Source of the DNA: Phytopseudomonas seleniipraecipitans
GTDB lineage: Bacteria; Pseudomonadota; Gammaproteobacteria; Pseudomonadales; Pseudomonadaceae
DNA: 64,000 nucleotides
Direction: 5' to 3'
Assembly (NCBI RefSeq): GCF_900102335.1
Contig: NZ_FNBM01000003.1
Span: forward strand, 437,636-501,635
The position numbers and the translations under genes were made by a program. Positions 19,185-26,062 of the stretch are shown here, piece after piece (position 1 is the stretch's first letter; each line of letters starts with the position of its first letter). Under the pieces are notes generated by a model. It did no database searches. It saw only the letters and a list, made by a program, of their open reading frames with translations, and was not told the DNA's origin.

Positions 19185-19334
19185 GAGAAAAAACCTTGGC
19201 TGTGGATAGGGCCGGAGCTATACCCGAGTAAAACAGTAGGTCTTACTCTACGCCTCCCGACACCTCGTGCCAAACGCCGCGCATCAAAAAGCCGGCGGCA
19301 GACAGGCTGCGCGCCGGCTTAGCGACCATCGGCG

Positions 19335-19556
19335 TCAGTTGCGCTGATAGACGATTTCCTTGGTGTCTCCATTGCAGCTGCCAACCACTTGACGGTCAGT
19401 CACGCTGCCCTTGTCGACAACCTCAAGGGTGTAGGACGACACGCCATTGGCCTGGATTTTCGCGTCGATTTCACCTTTCAACTCTTCGCAGTCTTTAGCC
19501 GCGAACGCCGAACCGGCCAGAGCCATCAGCCCCACCGCAAACAACACTTTTTTCAT
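19335..19556 (-). CDS. DUF1161 small periplasmic protein (second copy)
   Basis: 73-residue exported protein with a signal peptide (cleavage near AFAAK) and the DUF1161 core DCEELKGEIDAKIQANGVSS, then a second Cys (GSCNGD) and YQRN at the end. GAGGGAG precedes the ATG at 19556. It is a paralogue of 15676-15927, about 3.4 kb away on the same strand with unrelated genes between. Function unknown. Confidence 0.87.
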   Translation of the reverse strand: MKKVLFAVGLMALAGSAFAAKDCEELKGEIDAKIQANGVSSYTLEVVDKGSVTDRQVVGSCNGDTKEIVYQRN

Positions 19557-19669
19557 CACAAACGCTCCCTCGTTACTAATGAATAATCCGGACGCCATGG
19601 ATAGAGCCCGTTTCAATAAAGCCGTAAATCGCCGCAATGACACGCGAGCACGGCTGTAGTTTTCCGCCG

Positions 19670-19885
19670 TCAGCTATTCGCGACGCGGAACCCGACCTTC
19701 AGGGTGACCTGATAGTGAGCCACCGCACCATCGGCGATGTGGCCACGGGTTTCGGTGATCTCGAACCACTCCAGATGGCGAATGCTCTTGCTGGCCTCGG
19801 CCAGGGCATTGTTGATGGCCTCTTCGATGCTCGACGTGGACGAGCCAACCAGCTCGACCTTCTTGTAGGTGTGGTGATCTGACAT
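19670..19885 (-). CDS. Dodecin (flavin-binding protein)
   Basis: 71-residue dodecin, which forms a hollow 12-mer that stores FMN or other flavins. The characteristic sequence [25 protein letters not shown] is followed by [11 protein letters not shown], the region that stacks on the flavin. Length is typical. GGAGG precedes the ATG at 19885. Confidence 0.93.
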   Translation of the reverse strand: MSDHHTYKKVELVGSSTSSIEEAINNALAEASKSIRHLEWFEITETRGHIADGAVAHYQVTLKVGFRVANS

Positions 19886-20015
19886 ATCCGCCTCCGGGCT
19901 GATTACACATGTGGGCCGATTGCCCTTAATCAATCAGTCCATGAGGCGTACCGCTAAGTTCAGGTTTTCGATTGTGGTGCCACTGGCGATTGCTCGGCTG
20001 GAGCGGCGCACAATA

Positions 20016-20034
20016 GAATGAGAAGTATTCATAT
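20016..20034 (+). promoter_or_regulatory. Probable Fur box before the first FecI-type sigma gene
   Basis: The 19-mer contains AATGAGAAGTATTCAT, close to Pseudomonas Fur boxes of the AATGAGAATNATTCTCATT type. It overlaps a possible ATG at 20018, which argues for a later translation start. A related core (AATGAGAAGT) is found in the box before the third receptor. Confidence 0.55.
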
Positions 20035-20056
20035 CAACTCATGGAACGATCCCGCC

Positions 20057-20560
20057 GTGTCCAGCCCGTCCTCCGCACTGGGTTTTTTCTTCAGTGATCA
20101 CCATCGCTGGCTGCTCCAACATGTGCAGCGCCGCCTGCGCAACCAGGCCGACGCCGAGGACACGGCTGCAGAAACCTTCTGCCAACTGCTTGCCGCCAGG
20201 ATCGATCCCGGCAGTATCGAGCAACCACGAGCCTATCTCTCGACAATCGCCCGTCGCCTGATCTACGACCGCCATCGCCGTCGCCAGCTGGAACAGGCTT
20301 ATCTGGCACGCCTCGCCGCCCTGCCGGAAGAACTCGCACCCTCGCCGGAGGAGCGTCACCTGCTGATTGAAGCACTGGCGGCTATCGACCGTGCCCTCGA
20401 CGGCCTGCCGTTGGTGGTCAAGCGAGCGTTTCTCTACAGCCAGCTGGATGGCCTGACCTACGTCGACATCGCCATACGCCTGAACGTTTCCGAGCGCACG
20501 GTAGGCCGCTATATGACCCAGGCCCTGCGCCAGTGCTACCTGACGCAACTGGCATCATGA
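20057..20560 (+). CDS. FecI-family ECF sigma factor (iron module 1)
   Basis: Extracytoplasmic-function sigma factor expected to recruit RNA polymerase to the adjacent TonB receptor gene. Region 2 is FFSDHHRWLLQHVQRRLRNQ with the -10-reading part QADAEDTAAETF; region 4 is LNVSERTVGRYMTQALRQC. The GTG at 20057 (167 residues) is preferred because the ATG at 20018 lies inside a probable Fur box; the longer form would have 180 residues. Its stop overlaps the ATG of the FecR gene by four bases. Confidence 0.88.
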   Translation: MSSPSSALGFFFSDHHRWLLQHVQRRLRNQADAEDTAAETFCQLLAARIDPGSIEQPRAYLSTIARRLIYDRHRRRQLEQAYLARLAALPEELAPSPEERHLLIEALAAIDRALDGLPLVVKRAFLYSQLDGLTYVDIAIRLNVSERTVGRYMTQALRQCYLTQLAS

Positions 20561-21525
20561 GGCAGACGCGCCTCGACCCGGCCGCCGAACAGGCCATCGA
20601 CTGGATGGTCAAGCTGCGCGCCGGGCGTACCAGCCAGGCGCAGCAGGCGCGGTTCGAGCAGTGGCTGCACAGCGACGCGGCTCACGCCAACGCCTGGGCC
20701 ACGCTGCAGCACAGCCTTGGCCAGCCCTACGACACCCTTCGTCAATTGAACAGCCGGCTCCCCAGCGGCACGGCGCAGGAGCTGCTGCTTCAACCGAGCT
20801 CATCACGACGCAACCTATTGCGCGGCCTGGCCGCATTCGGCCTGCTTGGCGGCGCAACCTGGTTAGGCGCGCGTAGCCAGCCTGGCCAGGCGCTGCTGGC
20901 GGACTTCAGTACCGGTACTGGCGAACGCCGCCATCTACAACTGAGTGACGGCAGCGGCCTCGACCTGAACGCCTCCAGCGCCATCGACCTGCGTTTCAGC
21001 AGCCGGCAGCGTCTGTTGCTGCTGCGTCACGGCGAGCTGGTGGTGCAAGTCGCGGCGGATGCCGGCCGCCCATTCATCGTGCGCAGCGCCCAGGGCAGCG
21101 TACAGGCGCTGGGCACCCGTTTTCTGGTTCGCCAGGAGGCGGATGCAACGCGTGTGGTGGTGCTCGAACACAGCGTGCGGCTGAGCCTGGCAAATGGTAC
21201 CCAACGTGTGTTGCTACATGGCCATGGCGCCCTGCTGCGTGGTGACCGTATCGATCTGCTGACCGGTGAGCAGCCCTATCAGGCGGATTGGCTGAACGGC
21301 CGCCTCAGCGTTCTCGATGCACCGCTGGGTGACGTGATCGAGGCCTTGCGCCCCTATCGACGCGGGCTGATTCGTGTCAGCCCGCAGATCCGCCAACTGC
21401 GCGTACAAGGTGTATTTCCACTCGATGACACGCAACGCAGCCTCGCGGCGCTGGCGGAAACCCTGCCGATCAGCGTCGACCATTACGGCCCCTGGCTTAC
21501 CCTGCTCGGCCCAAAAAATCAGTGA
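20557..21525 (+). CDS. FecR-family anti-sigma / sigma regulator (iron module 1)
   Basis: 322-residue single-pass inner-membrane protein that relays the receptor's signal to the sigma factor. The cytoplasmic N-domain (DUF4880) has AAEQAIDWMVKLRAG, one hydrophobic helix lies near residues 90-110 (LLRGLAAFGLLGGATWLGA), and the periplasmic FecR domain (SDGSGLDLNASSAIDLRF) plus a C-terminal STN-like domain follow. It starts by ATGA overlap with the sigma gene. Confidence 0.92.
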   Translation: MRQTRLDPAAEQAIDWMVKLRAGRTSQAQQARFEQWLHSDAAHANAWATLQHSLGQPYDTLRQLNSRLPSGTAQELLLQPSSSRRNLLRGLAAFGLLGGATWLGARSQPGQALLADFSTGTGERRHLQLSDGSGLDLNASSAIDLRFSSRQRLLLLRHGELVVQVAADAGRPFIVRSAQGSVQALGTRFLVRQEADATRVVVLEHSVRLSLANGTQRVLLHGHGALLRGDRIDLLTGEQPYQADWLNGRLSVLDAPLGDVIEALRPYRRGLIRVSPQIRQLRVQGVFPLDDTQRSLAALAETLPISVDHYGPWLTLLGPKNQ

Positions 21526-21551
21526 GCGCGTGACGATTGGCGTTTATTCAT

Positions 21552-21576
21552 GAAAATCGTTCGCATCGCTGTCCGG
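21552..21576 (+). promoter_or_regulatory. Candidate FecI-type promoter of the first receptor gene
   Basis: GAAAAT at 21552 and TGTCCGG at 21570 resemble the -35 (GGAAAT) and -10 (TGTCC) elements of the E. coli fecA promoter, though the spacing is about three bases short. A related TGTCGG element lies before the second receptor. Confidence 0.35.
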
Positions 21577-21632
21577 TTTTTCCGTTTCGTTACACCTATC
21601 TCCTGACAGCCAACATAATCAGGAGCGTTTTC

Positions 21633-23993
21633 GTGTTCAGACCCTGGCCCCTCGCCGTTGCCATCGCCTTCGCTGGCCTCCCTTGCACGGTCGCCATGGC
21701 CGATCCGGCGGCCCAGCAGCAAACTTTGCAGTTCGACCTACCAGCCTCAAGCCTGGCCAGCACCCTCAACGCCATCGCCCGGCAGAGCGGGCAGGTCATT
21801 TCTCTCGACCCCGCACTGGTCAGTGGCAAACAGGCACCTGCCGTGCGTGGCGAGTTGAGCGTCGAACAAGCGCTGCATCAGGCATTGGCGGGAAGCGGCT
21901 TGCAACTAGTGGTCACGGGAAGCGGCAGCTTCAGCGTCACGCATGAAGTGAGCGCTAGCGGCGCACTGGAGCTTTCTTCGTTGAGCATTTCCGGCAAAGC
22001 GCCGGGGTCGATCACCGAAGGCACGGGGTCCTACACCACCGGTTCGACGAGCAGTTCCACGCGGCTCAACCTGTCGCTGCAGGAAACGCCTCAATCAATC
22101 ACCGTACTGACCCGTCAGCGCCTCGATGATCAACGGCTCGATAATCTGCCCGACGCGCTGAGCGCGACCACCGGAGTTATCGTCAAACCCTTCTCTGTCG
22201 GCGGCGACGGCCCACAGATCTGGGCACGCGGCTCGACGATCAGGAACTACCAGATCGATGGCGTGCCCAGCTCGTCTTCTCTGTCGAACTATGTGCAAAG
22301 CACTGCCCTGTATGACCGGGTGGAGATCGTCAAAGGCGCCACCGGCATGATGAGCGGCCTGGGCAATCCCTCCGCTACCGTCAACATGATCCGTAAACGC
22401 CCGACCTACGAACCCCAGGCCAAGATCAGCCTAGAGGCTGGCAACTGGGATCGCTATGGCTCGATGGTGGACGTAGCCGGGCCACTGACCGAGAGCGGCA
22501 ACCTGCGCGGCCGCTTCGTCGCGGACTACAAGCATCAGCATGGCTGGACCGACAACTTCGAGCAGGACTACCAGACGCTTTACGGCATCGTCGAAGCAGA
22601 CCTGAGCGAGTCGACATTACTCACCCTGGGCTTCAGCCAGATAAACCGAGATACCAACTCGCAAACGACCATCTACCCAGCGCTCTACAGCAATGGCCAG
22701 CCGACTGGCGCCGACGCCTCCGACAACGACTCTCCGGCGTGGGGTTATTACAACCATGAGCTGAAAAACGTTTTCGCCTCCATCGAGCATCAATTCGACT
22801 CGGGCTGGAGCGTGAAGAGCGATCTCAGCCACGCCGTATACAACCACAATGCGACAGGCGCTGGGCTAAATGGCACGTTCAGCACAGGAACAGCCAGCGG
22901 AGGTAGTGTGCTGTTTCAGCGTTACAACGGGCACAGCGAGCAAGACAGCCTGGACACCTACGTAACCGGACCCTTTTCACTATTTGGCCGCGAGCATGAG
23001 TTGATTGGCGGCATCACCCTCTCACGGCTCGACAGTTACAGCCCGAGCGAGACACGAACTTCGGGCTTGTTTACCAACCCGAATTTGGGAACCTGGACCG
23101 ACGATGTGTCCAAACCGACCTACATCAAGACAGGCAAATCGAATACTACCGAGGATCAACGCAGTGCCTACCTCAGTACTCGACTGCATCTGACCGAAGA
23201 CACCAAGCTGCTGATTGGCAGCCGCGTAATGGACTGGAAAACAGATCGCGAGGCCGTCACTTATGCGACAGGTGCACGGAGCAAGAGCAGCGATAGCAGA
23301 AACGGAATCTTCATCCCCTACGCTGGCGTCGTGCATGACCTGGACGAAACCTGGGCGCTCTACGCGAGCTACACCAAAATCTTCCAGCCCCACGACTACC
23401 TGACCAACCTCTACTCGAACTCGACCATCGCGCCAACGGAAGGAACGAGCTACGAAACGGGTATCAAAGCCAACTTCAATGAAGGCCGGCTCAATGCCAG
23501 TCTTTCCCTGTTCAAGACCGATCAGGAAAACCTGGCCGTCTGGAGTGGCGCTCTTTATTCCTACGTCGGGGAAACGGCAACCACCGAAGGCGTCGAACTC
23601 GAACTCAGTGGTGAATTGGCTGAAGACTGGCAGTTCAGTAGCGGCTACGCCTACAGCGTGAGTCGCAACGACGACAACCAACGCATTCTGACGCGGGCGC
23701 CGTTGCACAGCCTGAAAACCTTCACCACCTATCGACTGCCAGGCACGCTGGACAAGTTCACGGTCGGCGGTGGCTTCAACTGGGAGAGTCGAACCCACGA
23801 CGGCGCACAAACAGAACAGAACAGTTATGCACTGTTCAACCTGCTGGGCCGTTACGACATCAATGAAAACCTGTCTGCGTCGGTCAACGTCAACAACCTG
23901 TTCAACAAGGAGTACTACCTGTCCATCGCCGGAAACAACGTGAGCTACGGTGCGCCGCGCAATGTCATGACGTCGTTGACGTACAGCTACTAA
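21633..23993 (+). CDS. TonB-dependent siderophore receptor with signalling domain (module 1)
   Basis: 786-residue outer-membrane ferric-siderophore receptor. A signal peptide (cleavage near VAMAD) is followed by an N-terminal secretin/TonB short domain (about residues 35-105, LQFDLPASSLASTLNAIARQSG) that contacts FecR, a TonB-box region (ELSSLSI), the plug (ETPQSITVLTRQRL) and a 22-strand barrel ending in aromatic SLTYSY. The GTG at 21633 has AGGAG upstream and directly begins the signal peptide; an earlier TTG is unlikely. It belongs to the same class as FpvA, FoxA and FiuA; the ligand is unknown. Confidence 0.93.
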   Translation: MFRPWPLAVAIAFAGLPCTVAMADPAAQQQTLQFDLPASSLASTLNAIARQSGQVISLDPALVSGKQAPAVRGELSVEQALHQALAGSGLQLVVTGSGSFSVTHEVSASGALELSSLSISGKAPGSITEGTGSYTTGSTSSSTRLNLSLQETPQSITVLTRQRLDDQRLDNLPDALSATTGVIVKPFSVGGDGPQIWARGSTIRNYQIDGVPSSSSLSNYVQSTALYDRVEIVKGATGMMSGLGNPSATVNMIRKRPTYEPQAKISLEAGNWDRYGSMVDVAGPLTESGNLRGRFVADYKHQHGWTDNFEQDYQTLYGIVEADLSESTLLTLGFSQINRDTNSQTTIYPALYSNGQPTGADASDNDSPAWGYYNHELKNVFASIEHQFDSGWSVKSDLSHAVYNHNATGAGLNGTFSTGTASGGSVLFQRYNGHSEQDSLDTYVTGPFSLFGREHELIGGITLSRLDSYSPSETRTSGLFTNPNLGTWTDDVSKPTYIKTGKSNTTEDQRSAYLSTRLHLTEDTKLLIGSRVMDWKTDREAVTYATGARSKSSDSRNGIFIPYAGVVHDLDETWALYASYTKIFQPHDYLTNLYSNSTIAPTEGTSYETGIKANFNEGRLNASLSLFKTDQENLAVWSGALYSYVGETATTEGVELELSGELAEDWQFSSGYAYSVSRNDDNQRILTRAPLHSLKTFTTYRLPGTLDKFTVGGGFNWESRTHDGAQTEQNSYALFNLLGRYDINENLSASVNVNNLFNKEYYLSIAGNNVSYGAPRNVMTSLTYSY

Positions 23994-24350
23994 TCGCGCT
24001 GGCCGCCATGTAATGCGTGGCGGCTATTGGCGGATGCCTCGCACACGCCAGCATGGCAGTCAGACGCAGGAGCGCCGTTGCCCATGCGGGCAGGCCACGG
24101 CGTCAAAGAAAGGCAAGATATCCAGCAGAAGAGCGCATTGACCATCGGCAGCTTACGCCGCCTCAAATCAGTGCACTTACCTATAAAGACGGATGAGTGC
24201 GGCAAAACCCGCACGGCTTTTACCAACTTTTCAAACCTCTCACCCACGCTTGGCCCAGGCATTTTCCATCCCCCTGTTCCCAAACCTTCAACGCCCTCCT
24301 ACAATCGCGATCAATTCTTATCCGCACTGGCGCACGCCAAGGGAGTGTCG
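23994..24350 (+). other. 357-base gap between iron modules 1 and 2
   Basis: The first 30 bases hold a terminator-like hairpin. The rest is gene-free and should contain the promoter of the second sigma gene. Near its end (24308-24322, GATCAATTCTTATC) is a sequence resembling one half of a Fur box, too weak to call. An open frame runs in from 24027 in frame with the sigma gene but has no family similarity before the GTG at 24351. Confidence 0.5.
24002..24024 (+). terminator. Hairpin after the first receptor gene
   Basis: GCCGCCA and TGGCGGC form a seven-base stem nine bases after the stop. The following sequence is only mildly T-rich. Confidence 0.5.
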
Positions 24351-24866
24351 GTGTCCAGCGCTCAGCCCCCATCACCGTTGCAAAGCGTCGCTACTCTCTA
24401 CCGTGATCACCACGGCTGGCTGCATGGCTGGTTGCGCAAGCGCCTCGGCGACCGTGAGCAGGCGGCAGATATTGCTCAGGACACCTTCTTGCGTCTGTTG
24501 CTCGGTGGCCGCCTGCCCAGCCTTGATGAAAGTCGCAGCTACCTGGCCCAGATCGCCCGCAATTTAGTGATCGACCAATGGCGCAGGCAGCGCATCGAGC
24601 GGGCCTACCTCGACAGCATCGCCCATCTGCCAGAGCCCGAATCGCCGTCGCTGGAAACCCGCGCGATGGTTATCGAGACCCTACTGCAAATCGATGCGAT
24701 GCTCGACGCTATGCCGGCCAAGGTGCGCGAAGCCTTCCTGCTCTCGCAGTTCGAAGGGCTGACGTACCCACAGGTCGCCGAGCGCCTGCAGGTCAGCGTT
24801 AGCTCGGTGCAGAAGTACATGCAGCGCGCCATCTCGGCCTGCTATCAGGTGCTGTACGCCGAATGA
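24351..24866 (+). CDS. FecI-family ECF sigma factor (iron module 2)
   Basis: 171-residue ECF sigma factor, paralogue of the one at 20057. Region 2 is LYRDHHGWLHGWLRKRLGD with QAADIAQDTFLRLL; region 4 is LTYPQVAERLQVSVSSVQKYMQRAISAC. AAGGGAG lies six bases before the GTG at 24351; another GTG is in frame at 24345. Stop and downstream FecR start overlap by ATGA. It should direct transcription of the receptor at 26063. Confidence 0.9.
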   Translation: MSSAQPPSPLQSVATLYRDHHGWLHGWLRKRLGDREQAADIAQDTFLRLLLGGRLPSLDESRSYLAQIARNLVIDQWRRQRIERAYLDSIAHLPEPESPSLETRAMVIETLLQIDAMLDAMPAKVREAFLLSQFEGLTYPQVAERLQVSVSSVQKYMQRAISACYQVLYAE

Positions 24867-25822
24867 AACGCACCAGCGATGCGCCGATCCCGCTAGCCGT
24901 CGTCGAGCAGGCCAGTCACTGGCTGATGCTGCACTGGGGCGGCGAACTGGATGTCGAGCAACGACAGCGCTTCGCTGCCTGGCAGGCCTGCGACCCCGAA
25001 CACCGGCGCGCCTGGCAGCGCCTGGAGCACTTACAGGGCACCCTCGCCGGCGTTCCCGCCCACACCGCCAACGCCGTGCTGCGTGAGCTACCCGATGCAC
25101 GTCGTCGCCAAGCCCTCAAGCTGCTTGGTCTGGCGCTGCTCGCGGGTGGCAGCGGGTACCTGGCCCAGTCGCAGTTACCTTGGCGCGAAGCCATGGCAGA
25201 TCTGCGCAGCAGCACCGGCGAGCGCCTGCAGCGCACCCTTGCCGATGGCAGCCGGCTGGCCCTCAACAGCGGCAGTGCAGTGAATATCCGCTACAGCGCC
25301 AGCGAGCGGCGCATCCAGTTGCTGAGCGGCGAACTGCTGCTCGATAGCGGCCACGATCCGGCTAAGCGCTCGCTGATTGTCGAAACCGTCGCCGGGGAAA
25401 TCCAGGCCCTGGGCACCCGCTTTGCGGTGCATGAAATCAGCGGCGGCAGCCGCGTCGATCTTTATGAAGGCGAACTGGAGCTGCGGCCCCGCTATGCCGA
25501 AACCTCGCGCCTGCGCACCGGCCAGCAACGCTGGTTCTCCGCCGAGCGCAACGCCTCAGTCGGCCTGGCCGACCGCAATGCTATCGCCTGGAACGAAGGT
25601 CGCTTGATTGCCGAGCGTATGCCGCTGGGCCGCTTTATCGCCGAACTGTCGCGTCACCGCCCCGGCATACTGCGGTGCGATCCGGACGTCGCTGAACTAC
25701 CACTGACTGGCGTATTCCCATTAGCCGACACCGACCGCGTACTCGCCGCGTTGCAGCAATCACTACCTGTGGAAATACAGCGCGTCACCCGCTACTGGGT
25801 GACCGTGCGGCCGAGAGGCTGA
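24863..25822 (+). CDS. FecR-family anti-sigma / sigma regulator (iron module 2)
   Basis: 319-residue inner-membrane regulator with the same build as the module 1 protein: DUF4880 with VEQASHWLMLHWGGELD, one hydrophobic helix near residues 85-105 (ALKLLGLALLAGGSGYLA), the FecR domain (LADGSRLALNSGSAVNIRY) and a C-terminal STN-like domain (LTGVFPLADTDRVLAALQQS). It starts within the sigma gene stop codon. Confidence 0.92.
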   Translation: MKRTSDAPIPLAVVEQASHWLMLHWGGELDVEQRQRFAAWQACDPEHRRAWQRLEHLQGTLAGVPAHTANAVLRELPDARRRQALKLLGLALLAGGSGYLAQSQLPWREAMADLRSSTGERLQRTLADGSRLALNSGSAVNIRYSASERRIQLLSGELLLDSGHDPAKRSLIVETVAGEIQALGTRFAVHEISGGSRVDLYEGELELRPRYAETSRLRTGQQRWFSAERNASVGLADRNAIAWNEGRLIAERMPLGRFIAELSRHRPGILRCDPDVAELPLTGVFPLADTDRVLAALQQSLPVEIQRVTRYWVTVRPRG

Positions 25823-25827
25823 CCACT

Positions 25828-25957
25828 GATCGATCCTCACGCTCCGCGTGGGAATGCCACGTGTGGCGCTCCGCGCCTTAAACCATCGTCGACTGCAGAA
25901 CCTGACGGACGCAGAGCATCCTGACATGAGTTCCCACGCAGAGCGTGGGAACGATCA
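25828..25957. repeat. Composite inverted repeat (two facing copies of a palindromic unit)
   Basis: The left unit runs inward from TGATCGATCCTCACGCTCCG at 25828, and the right unit, read in reverse complement from 25957, begins TGATCGTTCCCACGCTCTGC. Each unit contains its own palindrome (CACGCTCYGCGTG) and a second weaker one (GGCGCTCCGCGCC on the left, GGATGCTCTGCGTCC on the right). Unit content is shared with the element at 60186-60391. It lies between fecR and the receptor gene, upstream of the candidate promoter. Confidence 0.75.
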
Positions 25958-25969
25958 TCAGAGCAATCA

Positions 25970-25998
25970 GCAAATAATTTCCAGAACCCATTGTCGGT
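25970..25998 (+). promoter_or_regulatory. Candidate FecI-type promoter of the second receptor gene
   Basis: GCAAATAATT at 25970 and ATTGTCGG ending at 25997 closely follow the layout of the E. coli fecA promoter (GGAAATAATT and ATTGTCC), with one base more between them. It lies about 65 bases before the receptor ATG and just outside the composite repeat. Confidence 0.5.
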
Positions 25999-26062
25999 TT
26001 TGCCAGCTCGCCCGGGATACCTCTTGAACCCAACAAAGACGCATTCTTAGAGGATATCCGGA

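Noticed and set aside
24304..24322. Fur box before the second sigma gene
   Set aside because: Only one half resembles the consensus (about seven of nineteen positions overall), too weak to call.
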